The notes under the pieces: generated by a model | The model's input: only the letters and a program-made list of their open reading frames with translations | What the model was told of the DNA's origin: nothing | Databases searched by the model: none | Shown here: piece after piece, positions 31,008 through 38,584 of the stretch | Numbering within the stretch: position 1 is the first letter of the stretch | How the letters are laid out: each line of letters begins with the position of its first letter | Position numbers and translations under genes: made by a program | IMG/VR virus record: IMGVR_UViG_3300020202_000100 | Coordinates: 1 to 48,268 of that record | Strand: one strand, 5' to 3' | Length of the DNA: 48,268 nucleotides | From: a virus

Positions 31008-32051
31008 ATGCCGGATAAAGAGTTGAAGCCGAAAGAGAGCGGGTTTGGCTATTACAATGCGAAGGACTACGAGCCAAAGCCGGATGATACAAAGTGGATT
31101 ATTGATTCGATATTACCGAAGGGCTTGGGGTTTACGGCGGGGTTGCCGAAGGGAAGCAATTCGCCCCACGGCGGCAAGAGCGTATGGTTTAAGGCCATGA
31201 GTCATGCGATTGGCAATAAGGTTCCGTTTCTTGGATTTGAGACTCATGAGACAGGGGCGGTGCTGTCGGTTAACCTGGATGAAACGCCGGACGATCAGAT
31301 TCTTTATTTTAGGAATCTTTGTAGGAGTCTTGAGGAGGCGAAGAACTTTTATGTGTCAACGGTTACCTCGTCACTTCCCCTCCCGAGCCAGTTCTGTTTG
31401 CTAGAGAATGACATTGAGAGTTTGAGGCCGGTTGTTACAGGGATCGATCCGCTACTTAGGTGTATGGGCGGCAAGGATGTCTTGGCATCAAAGGATACGG
31501 CGCCGATTATTGATAGGCTGAAGAATGGGATCGCTAAGACAGGGACAAATATCAATATGGTTCACCACAGCCAGAAGAACCCTGAGAGGGATAAGGAATC
31601 CTCGGCAACATGGCTGAATGGGTCAGTTGACCTTGATAGCGCCTGGGACTACCTCCATGCGCTCGAATGGGTGCGCGGAGAAAAGGACAACCCGCTTGAT
31701 CTTGGGTATATGCATGCAAGGATCTTTACCCGGAAGCGGCCCATGTTTAGCGTGTACTATGAGGCGGTAAAAAGAGGCTTTGATGTCATTGGGCTTAGAC
31801 GGGTACCCGATGAAATCAGGGACAGCTTTACGGCCCGGCAGATTTATGGCCATATGCTCGAATTTCCGGAGGATTCTTTGTATGCAATTTCAAAGAAAAA
31901 AAACATCCCAAAACCGACCATTTTGAAGTACGTAAATGAGAAATTTGAATGTTTAAAATTGCTATATTCTGTTAGGTCACAGTTAGAACCGAAAATCGAC
32001 ACATCGTGTCCTAGTCAAAACAGTGAAATAGGACACAACGAAAATGCATGA
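31008..32051 (+). CDS. RepA-like (AAA_25) replicative ATPase/helicase
   Basis: This 347-residue RecA-fold protein, counted from ATG 31008, has a nucleotide site at about residues 45-60 (GLPKGSNSPHGGKSVWF), a Walker B-type VVTGIDPLLR, and a sensor-like NMVHHSQK followed by WLNGSVDLDSAWD. It resembles RepA/AAA_25 proteins that load or act as replication helicases. The P-loop carries about five extra residues (NSPHG) compared with the usual GxPKxGKS. The C-terminal end looks like a small winged-helix part (AISKKKNIPKPTILKYV). The longer TTG start adds three residues. It is the clearest replication gene of the phage. Confidence 0.7.
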   Translation: MPDKELKPKESGFGYYNAKDYEPKPDDTKWIIDSILPKGLGFTAGLPKGSNSPHGGKSVWFKAMSHAIGNKVPFLGFETHETGAVLSVNLDETPDDQILYFRNLCRSLEEAKNFYVSTVTSSLPLPSQFCLLENDIESLRPVVTGIDPLLRCMGGKDVLASKDTAPIIDRLKNGIAKTGTNINMVHHSQKNPERDKESSATWLNGSVDLDSAWDYLHALEWVRGEKDNPLDLGYMHARIFTRKRPMFSVYYEAVKRGFDVIGLRRVPDEIRDSFTARQIYGHMLEFPEDSLYAISKKKNIPKPTILKYVNEKFECLKLLYSVRSQLEPKIDTSCPSQNSEIGHNENA

Positions 32052-32146
32052 ATCTGAAAGTGATGTAAGTTGTTTGGTATCAATGAACTTTTTAGGTTAC
32101 GAAAGAGTCTTAAATAAGTTTTGTCGTAACCTAGCACAACAACCCT

Positions 32147-32191
32147 AAAAGTGTGCTTTCCCCCCCCTATATAAAGGGGGGAAGCACTTTT
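32147..32191. terminator. Strong bidirectional hairpin terminator
   Basis: AAAAGTG(TG)CTT(T)CCCCCC pairs with GGGGGGAAGCACTTTT across a TATATAAA-type loop, with flanking A and T runs on both sides. It ends the ATPase transcript; a terminator for either strand is possible. Confidence 0.75.
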
Positions 32192-32215
32192 GGAGTTGTA
32201 GGAGGTAGTCTGAAA

Positions 32216-32488
32216 ATGGAAAAAGTGGGCGCTAAAAAACTGAAGAAATTGTGGCTGGTTGGGAAGCGAATTTATTTGGACGTTGATAGCAAGAGTTTTG
32301 TGTTTGAGAAAGGGGCGCCTTACAGGCTGTATGCCGATGAATTGAGCCAGATGTTTGTGATTGCGCTGAGGTACGGCATGCTGGATCTTCGGATTGTCGG
32401 CAATCAAAGCGATGAGGCTTGGGAAGGAAAGTTTAATCTTAAGCTGGCTGATGAGAAGCAGTTTAAGACATGGTTTGAGGAAGAATAG
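32216..32488 (+). CDS. Hypothetical 90-residue protein
   Basis: The protein begins MEKVGAKKLKKLWLVGKRIYLDVDSKSF and is beta-rich at first, then helical. A GGAGG site lies ten bases before ATG 32216, while the longer frame from 32153 would begin inside the terminator hairpin. Function unknown; it follows the terminator, so it may have its own promoter. Confidence 0.5.
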   Translation: MEKVGAKKLKKLWLVGKRIYLDVDSKSFVFEKGAPYRLYADELSQMFVIALRYGMLDLRIVGNQSDEAWEGKFNLKLADEKQFKTWFEEE

Positions 32489-32529
32489 GGCGATAGTTAA
32501 AGAAAGTTATAGAGTGGTCGATAATTTTA

Positions 32530-32558
32530 TTGACACGAGTAAAATGTTATGGTAGGGT
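32530..32558 (+). promoter_or_regulatory. Promoter-like site of the TTGAC set
   Basis: TTGACA-17-TAGGGT with TTGAC-ACGA-GTAAA (one mismatch to the palindrome). The -10 is weak, suggesting dependence on an activator. It precedes the lysin gene and the recombination block. Confidence 0.5.
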
Positions 32559-32584
32559 ATCGATTAAGCGAAGGAGGTAGGGCC

Positions 32585-33112
32585 GTGATTGTCTCGGGAG
32601 GGATTGGAAAGAACTGGAACCGCCGTATATCGGTTTTGCAGACCGATGCATTACCACTTTGCTATCGCGCCAAGCTTTGCGCCCTGCTCTGCTTCCTGCT
32701 TTTTTGCATTGTAGTCACCGGGACGGCTCCTGTCTATGCGGATCTCGTTGATTTAAGAGTTATTTCGGAGATAGAGAGTTCTGGGCGTGCGGATGCCAAG
32801 GGCGATTACAGGAATGGTCGTCCGCTTGCGCTTGGGTTGTATCAGTTACATCAAGCTGTAGTGGTTGATTACAACCGCGTACACAATACCCGGTATTTGC
32901 ACCAGGATGCCCTAGATTCAACGATCGCGCATAAGGTGGCAGACTGGTATGTCCGAGTTGAAATTCCCCGCCTTCTTAAGTTTTACAAACTCCCTGTTAC
33001 GACTTCAAACATTTTAGCGGCTTATAACGTCGGCATCGGCAATGTCCGGCGGGGCCGCATACCTCAACAATACATTGCCAAGTACCAAAAACTAGCGAAG
33101 GAGGCGGTATGA
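32585..33112 (+). CDS. SLT-type lytic transglycosylase with membrane anchor
   Basis: This 175-residue protein starts at GTG 32585, seven bases after GGAGG; an upstream ATG at 32549 lacks a site. One hydrophobic segment (about residues 29-50) ends APVYA, so it is a signal anchor or cleavable signal. The SLT-like domain follows: ISEIESSGRAD (Glu64 the likely catalytic acid), ALGLYQLH and LAAYNVGIGNV. It would cut peptidoglycan for lysis or entry. Unusually it lies in the plus-strand early/middle arm, not beside the holin-like genes. Confidence 0.75.
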   Translation: MIVSGGIGKNWNRRISVLQTDALPLCYRAKLCALLCFLLFCIVVTGTAPVYADLVDLRVISEIESSGRADAKGDYRNGRPLALGLYQLHQAVVVDYNRVHNTRYLHQDALDSTIAHKVADWYVRVEIPRLLKFYKLPVTTSNILAAYNVGIGNVRRGRIPQQYIAKYQKLAKEAV

Positions 33113-33279
33113 CAAAAGCGCCGTGGGATGAGTGTAAGCATGTGGAGTATGACTATGACGGGAATGGATTTAAGTTCTGCGTGGACTGTAGTGTCGTGCT
33201 AAACGACCGCATTGATGCGCGGGAGTACCTGAGAGGCTGCTATGAGGATGCGGTTTATGACGCATCTCGGGAGGACTGA
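33109..33279 (+). CDS. Small Cys-containing protein, 56 residues
   Basis: The ATG overlaps the lysin stop (ATGA). The protein has WDECKH and FCVDCSVVL, a likely zinc pair, and a helical acidic end. GGAGG precedes it. The first of a run of six tiny overlapping genes. Function unknown. Confidence 0.5.
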   Translation: MTKAPWDECKHVEYDYDGNGFKFCVDCSVVLNDRIDAREYLRGCYEDAVYDASRED

Positions 33280-33282
33280 GCG

Positions 33283-33435
33283 ATGGCGTACATGATTGAG
33301 TATAGCGATAGCACGGGTGAAGTCAGGCGTATTGAGAAGCCGTTTACTGATCTGTTTTCAGCGGAGCTTTATGCGCTCACGATTCCGATGAAGTACAGCG
33401 TGAGGATTTATGAAGCGGATGAGGTGGGGCAATGA
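33283..33435 (+). CDS. Hypothetical 50-residue protein
   Basis: MAYMIEYSDSTGEVRRIEKPF, compact and mixed strand-helix, ending EADEVGQ. It begins three bases after the previous stop and overlaps the next ATG by 4 bases, so the genes are translationally linked. No family seen. Confidence 0.45.
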   Translation: MAYMIEYSDSTGEVRRIEKPFTDLFSAELYALTIPMKYSVRIYEADEVGQ

Positions 33436-33590
33436 GCGCGTCGGGTATGAGTGAACTTGATTATTACAGGCAAGGCTACCTCGATGCGTGCGAGCTTTTG
33501 GAGCGTGAGCTTAAGAAAGGCGTGCATCCCGATACGCTGGTTTGGATTCTCAGGCAGACGGTTATTGCGCGGCTCGGGGAGGCGGTATGA
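33432..33590 (+). CDS. Hypothetical 52-residue helical protein
   Basis: MSASGMSELDYYRQGYLDACELLERELKKG is predicted helical, then VHPDTLVWILRQTVIARLGEAV. The gene overlaps both neighbours by 4 bases (ATGA). Function unknown. Confidence 0.45.
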   Translation: MSASGMSELDYYRQGYLDACELLERELKKGVHPDTLVWILRQTVIARLGEAV

Positions 33591-33763
33591 GGTACGAGCG
33601 GATGTTTTGTGCGGAGTGCAAGGACTATACGGTGCATTACGGCGTCACGCTGCCGGATGTGTGTATACGGCATCAGCGGGAGCAGGTGGTGATGGATCAA
33701 GGGATGTTGATGCTCAGTTCCAATGTTGAGCGGATCGGGAGGCTGTCACGTGGGCGCGTTTGA
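33587..33763 (+). CDS. Small CxxC protein, 58 residues
   Basis: The product starts MRYERMFCAECKDYTVHYGV, with one CxxC pair and a later single Cys. The ATG overlaps the previous stop. It resembles the N-terminal zinc knuckles seen in many phage mini proteins. Function unknown. Confidence 0.45.
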   Translation: MRYERMFCAECKDYTVHYGVTLPDVCIRHQREQVVMDQGMLMLSSNVERIGRLSRGRV

Positions 33764-33911
33764 AGAGCTTGAGAAGGAACCGGCCAAGTGGTGTGTCAAG
33801 TGTCGGGCGCTGATATTTCACGATGAGGCGTTCTACAACTTCCCTTCCGGGGTGCGGTGTGAGCGGTGCGGGAAGGATTATTTTCTGACTGAGCCTGGGT
33901 TCATTGTATAG
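33750..33911 (+). CDS. Small zinc-ribbon protein, 53 residues
   Basis: GTG start with GGAGG seven bases upstream. The product has CVKCRALIFHDEAFY and CERCGKDYF, two CxxC knuckles that form one zinc site. A longer frame begins inside the neighbour without a site. Function unknown. Confidence 0.55.
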   Translation: MGAFEELEKEPAKWCVKCRALIFHDEAFYNFPSGVRCERCGKDYFLTEPGFIV

Positions 33912-33935
33912 GCGCGTAAAGAGCAAGGAGAGCGT

Positions 33936-34115
33936 ATGCGGGAAATTGTTGAGAAGGAGCTAGGCGTTGCGGCGAAGGCTATTGAGCGCGTGATTGTGAA
34001 GGCGCAGGAGAAAGCAAGTTTGCAGCAAATGGATCGGTTGAATGAGTTTTGGTCGCAGTTTATGGGTTTTCAGAGTTTAACGAAGCGGTTAGTAGAAAAA
34101 GAAAAGGAGGCTTAA
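33936..34115 (+). CDS. Hypothetical 59-residue helical protein
   Basis: MREIVEKELGVAAKAIERVIVKAQEKASLQ is fully helical and charged, suggesting a short coiled coil. AAGGAGAGCGT precedes the ATG. The next GTG follows the stop directly. Function unknown. Confidence 0.5.
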   Translation: MREIVEKELGVAAKAIERVIVKAQEKASLQQMDRLNEFWSQFMGFQSLTKRLVEKEKEA

Positions 34116-34295
34116 GTGTTTCGCCTGACCCCCCTAAAAAATGGTGGCTATTGTTTGGAGACAACGGTGTTACAGGAGTCAATTACGGATCATACGGGTA
34201 CAACGACGTTTCTTTACCTAAAGCCGGATGATGTGGAGCGGTTGCACAATGAGATTTACCCGGAGCTTTTTGCGATTGATGAGTTGAGGAAGTAA
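34116..34295 (+). CDS. Hypothetical 59-residue protein
   Basis: GTG start immediately after the previous TAA, with AAAGGAGG upstream inside the prior gene. The end overlaps the nuclease ATG (TAATG). The product is mixed (MFRLTPLKNGGYCLETTVLQ; LKPDDVERLHNEIYPELF). Translation coupling to the recombination genes is likely. Function unknown. Confidence 0.5.
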   Translation: MFRLTPLKNGGYCLETTVLQESITDHTGTTTFLYLKPDDVERLHNEIYPELFAIDELRK

Positions 34296-34921
34296 TGCCG
34301 AGCGTTACGGAGGTCTTGGACTATTCGATCCCGCCGCAATTAGCAAAGTGGTTTAAGAATAATTCGGCGGCCAAGTGCGACAAGATCGGAGAGGAAACGG
34401 CGCGAATAGGATCTCTTGTTGATTCGCTGATTCAGCAGGATATCAGGGAGGGTGGGTATGTGCCGCCCGAACATGATGAGCAGGCGCTGAATTGTTTGAA
34501 GGGATGGGAGAACCTGAAGAAAGAGCATCCCCTGTTTGTGGCAAGCATAAAAGAGATGCAGATTGAGCTTAGGCATGAAGAGGTTATCGGGCATCCCGAT
34601 TATGTGTGCGTTGAGGCAGATGGATGGGGCATTACGGACTTGAAATGTACGAGCGGTATACGCTTCAAGAATTATGTGCAGTGTGCGAAGTATGCGCGGA
34701 TGGTGATGATGTTAAGAGAGTGGTCATTCCCCTCTTTTATTCGCGTGATTAGGTTGCAGAGAGATTCGAGTGCGTATGAGTGGTCGGAGATTAGAGATTC
34801 AAAGATGATTCAGTATTGCATGGATCTCTTTGAAAGTTACTACGAGGTGTTTAGGAGTGAACGAGTGTTTAAGGAATATCTTAGGATGCAACTAGAAGAT
34901 CAACTGTTAGGAGAGTTCTAA
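34295..34921 (+). CDS. PD-(D/E)XK nuclease (Cas4/RecB-like)
   Basis: This 208-residue protein has the PD-(D/E)XK nuclease motifs: IELRH with Glu91, GHPDYV (Asp102), ITDLKCT (Asp115, Lys117) and the QxxxY helix (Gln129, Tyr133). It should digest or resect DNA ends. It sits immediately before a Sak4-like ATPase, an SSB-like protein and an ERCC4 nuclease, a standard phage single-strand annealing and recombination set. There is no Cys cluster, so it is not a true Cas4. Confidence 0.8.
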   Translation: MPSVTEVLDYSIPPQLAKWFKNNSAAKCDKIGEETARIGSLVDSLIQQDIREGGYVPPEHDEQALNCLKGWENLKKEHPLFVASIKEMQIELRHEEVIGHPDYVCVEADGWGITDLKCTSGIRFKNYVQCAKYARMVMMLREWSFPSFIRVIRLQRDSSAYEWSEIRDSKMIQYCMDLFESYYEVFRSERVFKEYLRMQLEDQLLGEF

Positions 34922-35794
34922 ATGTTTTATCACGTTGGATTGTTTGGGCAGCCCGGAAGTTCAAAGAGTACATGCGGATTAAGTTTTCCCGGCGTTGAGC
35001 AGCATGTGTTTGGGAGTTCGGAAGAATTTACGGCGGTTAATTTCAGTCATCGCAAGGATATTTTGCCGGCGCTTAAGTGGGACTGGATGGATTTTTTGAC
35101 GGCTGAAGAGAAAGTAAAGCTCTTTGATGAGAATACGAAGGACACGGACGCGGATCAGTTAAAGGTGCTTGGGACGGCCCGAAAAATAAAGAAATATCGC
35201 AGGTATGTGATGCAGCTTAAGGATGAGATTAAGAATGGGAAAAGACCGGAATTAAAGACTGTGTTTTTGGATAACGGGACACCTTTCTTTGATCAGTTTA
35301 AGGACTATGTAAATGTGGTGCATCAAGCGAAGTTTATTACCAGCGCAGGAAATTATGACTCGATTAAGTTTTCGATGACGTACTCAGAAGAAGTCAGTGA
35401 TTTCTTGGAGCTGTTTAATTCGCTGGAGTGCAACACGGTCATGAGTTTTCACGTAGAAATGACGGTTGATCAAGAGAGTGCGGCGAAGGTGGATTTCTTG
35501 AATGATTCGAAGAAAGGGATTAAGTATCCGAAGGAATTTAATCCCATGATTAGCGGGAAGATTAAGTATGCGATTGCCGGGAAGTTTGACTTCGCGTTCT
35601 TTCTGAGCACGGAGGAAAATCCGGGACAGCCGAACAGGTACATTGCAAAGTTGGAGGCGGATTCGGCGAATGTCGGGATCGCTAAAGGTCGTATTCAGCC
35701 GTTTGAAAAAGGCGGCAGGATCGAGCTTCCGAAGGGAACCTTTTATGAGTTTCTGGACGGAGCGGTAAGGAAGAAGCTCGCCGGCGGCAAATGA
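34922..35794 (+). CDS. Sak4-like RecA-fold recombination ATPase
   Basis: This 290-residue protein has the P-loop GQPGSSKST (9-17) and a Walker B-like ELKTVFLDNGTPF. The DTDADQLKVLGTARKIKKY helical insert and the NPMISGKIKYAIAGKFDF stretch fit Sak4/AAA_24 phage recombinases. It would assist strand annealing during recombination-dependent replication. It begins right after the nuclease stop and overlaps the next gene by 4 bases. Confidence 0.75.
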   Translation: MFYHVGLFGQPGSSKSTCGLSFPGVEQHVFGSSEEFTAVNFSHRKDILPALKWDWMDFLTAEEKVKLFDENTKDTDADQLKVLGTARKIKKYRRYVMQLKDEIKNGKRPELKTVFLDNGTPFFDQFKDYVNVVHQAKFITSAGNYDSIKFSMTYSEEVSDFLELFNSLECNTVMSFHVEMTVDQESAAKVDFLNDSKKGIKYPKEFNPMISGKIKYAIAGKFDFAFFLSTEENPGQPNRYIAKLEADSANVGIAKGRIQPFEKGGRIELPKGTFYEFLDGAVRKKLAGGK

Positions 35795-35970
35795 ACGAAG
35801 AGTCTATCGAAGGGATGCTTGCGGAATTAATGCATGAGGTTGATCTTGAGACGTTGCAGGGATCGCGGGCCGAATTCGTTAAGAGTCTGAATGAGTTTTA
35901 CGCTGAGCGCGGTTTTTTAAGTGAGAAGCAGCAAGCATCTTTGAGAAAAATTTTCAGGGATGTGTTTTAG
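35791..35970 (+). CDS. Hypothetical 59-residue protein
   Basis: The protein is acidic and helical (MNEESIEGMLAELMHEVDLETLQG), ending KIFRDVF. It overlaps the ATPase gene by 4 bases and lies inside the recombination operon, so a partner protein of Sak4 or SSB is plausible. No family recognised. Confidence 0.5.
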   Translation: MNEESIEGMLAELMHEVDLETLQGSRAEFVKSLNEFYAERGFLSEKQQASLRKIFRDVF

Positions 35971-36033
35971 GAAACTCGCCGGCAATCAAGCTGGCAAGTA
36001 AATAAAAAAGCGGAAAGTAAAGGAGATTTGAGT

Positions 36034-36612
36034 ATGAGTAAGTATACGGAAGAACAGGATGATGTGCAGTTTTCAGAACCGATTCTGGCACAGAAACAGG
36101 TGCGCTGCGGGATTTCGTTTGTGGAGAAAGTGGAGTGGAAAAATAAGCATGACGGGCAGACTTACGATGCTTGCAAAGTGACGCTTACGATCTCGGATGA
36201 CAGCGTAAAGACCGAGCATGCGGACGCCAAGCCGAAGCTTACGATCGAGGATCAATTTAATATTGTTCAGTATCCGTATATGGATAAGAAAACGGGAACG
36301 ATTAAGAAGCTTGGGAAGACAAAGCTTTATCAGCTTGAGCAGGCGTTCGGGTTTGATCCGCGCTTTCAGGTGAATGGGCAGCCGGTAGAACCGTTTGTGA
36401 CGAAAAATGGGAATAAGGTTGCGCCAAAGATTGAAGGTGTGAAGCGAGTCATTAATCCTGAGTTCTTTGAGGCGTATTTTACATCGAACGGTGATCCGGT
36501 TATTGATAACTGGATTGGGAAGACTGTTTATGCAGACATCGAGGTAGAAACGTCGGAGCAATTTGGCAGCAAGAATGTGATTGCAAGATATACCAAGGCC
36601 CCGCTCGCCTGA
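36034..36612 (+). CDS. Putative single-strand DNA-binding or recombination accessory protein
   Basis: This 192-residue protein starts at ATG 36034, eight bases after AGGAG. It is beta-rich and charged, with repeated strand motifs (VRCGISFVEKVEWKNKHDG, ACKVTLTISDDS, VIDNWIGKTVYADIEVETSE) as in OB-fold SSB or DUF669-type proteins. Gene order between Sak4 and ERCC4 supports this. No diagnostic motif, so the role is inferred from neighbours. Confidence 0.5.
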   Translation: MSKYTEEQDDVQFSEPILAQKQVRCGISFVEKVEWKNKHDGQTYDACKVTLTISDDSVKTEHADAKPKLTIEDQFNIVQYPYMDKKTGTIKKLGKTKLYQLEQAFGFDPRFQVNGQPVEPFVTKNGNKVAPKIEGVKRVINPEFFEAYFTSNGDPVIDNWIGKTVYADIEVETSEQFGSKNVIARYTKAPLA

Positions 36613-37100
36613 TGCAGATTCTCATAGACACAAGGGAGCGCGATCCCCTCACCTTTCAGTTTGTAGATGGTGTGTCTGTGAAGAGCGAGTGCTTGAATGT
36701 TGGTGATTACGGTTGCAGGCACAAAGATGGGCAGATGGATAAGGCTGTCATAGAGAGAAAAAGTGTCGCGGATTTATTCCACTCGTTTACACATGAGTAT
36801 GAGAACGAGAAGGAAAAGATCATGAGGGCAAAGGCCGCTGGGCTCATCTATGTGCTTGCAATCGAAGCGCCGGCGATTGAGGTAAGGAAGGGTCATGCGT
36901 ATCGCAAGGGCGGAGAATTGATTGAGGTAAAGAAGCCTGGGATTAGTCAGGTCAGGCAGATTATGACGATTGAGCGAAAGTATGACATTCGGGTGTGGTG
37001 GTGCGTTAGCAGGACGGAGATGGCGTTTCGGATTCAGGAGTATTTTCTGGCTCAGGAGCGGATCAAAGGAGATGTTAATGCGAAAACAATTGCGATTTAA
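36612..37100 (+). CDS. ERCC4/XPF-family nuclease
   Basis: This 162-residue protein opens QILIDTRERDPLTF and has LNVGDYG and VIERKSVADLFHSF, giving the GDx(n)ERKx3D motif of ERCC4 nucleases (Asp32, Glu48, Arg49, Lys50, Asp54). The C-terminal helix-hairpin domain of XPF is absent, so it is a minimal catalytic unit. It would cut branched DNA such as flaps or junctions made during recombination. It overlaps the upstream stop by one base. Confidence 0.85.
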   Translation: MQILIDTRERDPLTFQFVDGVSVKSECLNVGDYGCRHKDGQMDKAVIERKSVADLFHSFTHEYENEKEKIMRAKAAGLIYVLAIEAPAIEVRKGHAYRKGGELIEVKKPGISQVRQIMTIERKYDIRVWWCVSRTEMAFRIQEYFLAQERIKGDVNAKTIAI

Positions 37101-37224
37101 AACTGAACATGAGGCCAATAGTGCGGCGAGAAGTTTGGTGAGTGCGGATTATTATGCGGGGATATTTTTAGAGGGCCATGAGTATGTTGTGGAGTTCAGA
37201 GAAGCGAAGAGATCTAAGGATTAA
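37078..37224 (+). CDS. Hypothetical 48-residue protein
   Basis: ATG 37078 follows AAAGGAG, inside the end of the nuclease gene. The product MRKQLRFKTEHEANSAARSL... is a small mixed domain with a basic end. An earlier in-frame start has no site. Function unknown. Confidence 0.45.
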   Translation: MRKQLRFKTEHEANSAARSLVSADYYAGIFLEGHEYVVEFREAKRSKD

Positions 37225-37237
37225 TGAGTTTGAGGGA

Positions 37238-37336
37238 ATGATTTATTGGGTCATGCAGCTTGGAGCTGAGGAGAAAGAGGGCTTGGAGAGTAAGGATAAG
37301 CCGAGTGAGCCGGGAGGGATCGGTGCTGGACTTTAG
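37238..37336 (+). CDS. Possible 32-residue peptide
   Basis: Frame MIYWVMQLGAEEKEG ends just after the next gene's GTG. The ribosome site is too near the start, so confidence is low. It may be only the leader of the next gene. Confidence 0.25.
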   Translation: MIYWVMQLGAEEKEGLESKDKPSEPGGIGAGL

Positions 37337-37481
37337 TAAGAAGTCGCTTGGGCATGAGGGAGCGCATCCTGAACGGTGTCCGAACTTTGGATGTGTTTTA
37401 GCCGAGGCTGGGTGGGAGATATATCCAGGTGGAAAAGTGCATTGTTTGGGATGTGGGACGACGTTTGAGTATGGGAGATAG
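37323..37481 (+). CDS. Small zinc-binding protein, 52 residues
   Basis: The start GTG 37323 follows GGGAGGGATCG. There are a CPNFGCVLAEAG motif and a CLGCGTTFEYG ribbon end. A longer frame to 37260 would run through the prior peptide. Function unknown; typical phage mini zinc ribbon. Confidence 0.5.
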   Translation: MLDFSKKSLGHEGAHPERCPNFGCVLAEAGWEIYPGGKVHCLGCGTTFEYGR

Positions 37482-37486
37482 GAGTT

Positions 37487-37780
37487 ATGAAAACTTTTGA
37501 AGAGTGTAAGAGTAATCCGGTTTATCGCGTGATTAAGGAATGCACGCTTAATAGCATCAATGATTATGTTCAATGGGGTTATGAGCCGGGAGGGTTTGTT
37601 AAGGCCGTGCTTGCAAATGATTTGATGGCGGCGGTCGGACGGGCCGATTCGGAAAATCTGCTTACTCTGCATGCAATTTGTACTTATGTCTACAACGAAA
37701 TTCCAGGTAATTTGCAAGGCTCTTGGGAGGCGGTTAAAGAACACTTAACGGCTGTTCATGAAAGGTTTTCGAGGGATTAA
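37487..37780 (+). CDS. Hypothetical 97-residue helical protein
   Basis: MKTFEECKSNPVYRVIKECTLNSINDYVQWGYEPGGFVKAVL is alpha-helical, ending EHLTAVHERFSRD. ATAGGAGTT lies before the ATG. It looks like a compact all-helical regulator, but no family was recognised. Confidence 0.55.
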   Translation: MKTFEECKSNPVYRVIKECTLNSINDYVQWGYEPGGFVKAVLANDLMAAVGRADSENLLTLHAICTYVYNEIPGNLQGSWEAVKEHLTAVHERFSRD

Positions 37781-37782
37781 TT

Positions 37783-37905
37783 ATGCGAGGAACAGTAGCA
37801 AAGCGTTTGAGGCGGTTAGCATTTAAGCTTGCAGAAGCGGCAAAGGATAACGGGTACGCTGTGCCGGTGAGGCAGATTTATAAGCGGTTAAAGAGAGGGA
37901 GATAG
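37783..37905 (+). CDS. 40-residue basic protein
   Basis: MRGTVAKRLRRLAFKLAEAA... YKRLKRGR, with 14 Lys/Arg and no acidic clusters, resembles short phage proteins of the RGTAKRLRKLA type. It could bind nucleic acid. It follows the previous stop by two bases. Confidence 0.5.
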   Translation: MRGTVAKRLRRLAFKLAEAAKDNGYAVPVRQIYKRLKRGR

Positions 37906-37907
37906 AG

Positions 37908-38078
37908 ATGAACGAGCATCAAGACGGCGTTAGCTTTGACGAGAGACTTTTCAAATTTATGGCTGGCATTATGGATCTTGAGCCGAATGAGCGATATTGC
38001 CAAAAGTGCGAAACGAAGACAGCGTTTTGTCTCGGAGATAAACAGATTTTTAAATGTCCTAATTGCGGCCTGATTTAA
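37908..38078 (+). CDS. Small zinc-ribbon protein, 56 residues
   Basis: An acidic N-terminal helix leads to CQKCETKTAFCLGDKQIFKCPNCGLI, a four-Cys zinc ribbon. GAGGGAGATAG precedes the ATG. Function unknown. Confidence 0.55.
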   Translation: MNEHQDGVSFDERLFKFMAGIMDLEPNERYCQKCETKTAFCLGDKQIFKCPNCGLI

Positions 38079-38104
38079 CAGAGAAAAGAAAGAGGCGGGA
38101 TTAT

Positions 38105-38569
38105 ATGGAAGAAGCGAAGATTATCGACCCGATTCCGGCACCGGATCAAATGAATGGCGAGAGATATTTTCAAATTAGAGATGTTGGAAGGGATGGAAGC
38201 GGGAGCTTTCATTTGTTTTGCGTTTCTAAAATTACTAGCGACGATGAAGTTAAGACAATCGCATCTGAATTGCACGCAAAGGAAATGATGAACCGTGAGC
38301 AAATGTACGTTCCGGCATTTTTTAGACGTCCCCCAAAGTGGCGCGATAGTCTTATTGTGGTTGAGCTGAAAAGGATCATAGCTCCTCCGACCAAGTGGCA
38401 CTTGGATCATGGCAAGAAATACAGCAACACATGGAAGACAAAGCGTAAAGGCCTCCGATTCAAATTGATCAGGTCTTATTTGAAACTTAGTCTTGCCGGA
38501 GGGCAAACGGAAATGAGGCAAGGCTATTACGCGGAAAATATCGGGACGCCGATTAACCTTGAGCGTTAA
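38105..38569 (+). CDS. Hypothetical 154-residue protein
   Basis: The ATG 38105 is preceded by AAGAAAGAGGCGGGATTAT, the same 19-base leader that precedes the next gene, so this start is preferred over 38063. The product is basic in the second half (KHG..., RKGLRFKLIRSYLKLS). No domain recognised. Confidence 0.55.
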   Translation: MEEAKIIDPIPAPDQMNGERYFQIRDVGRDGSGSFHLFCVSKITSDDEVKTIASELHAKEMMNREQMYVPAFFRRPPKWRDSLIVVELKRIIAPPTKWHLDHGKKYSNTWKTKRKGLRFKLIRSYLKLSLAGGQTEMRQGYYAENIGTPINLER

Positions 38570-38584
38570 GAAAGAGGCGGGATT

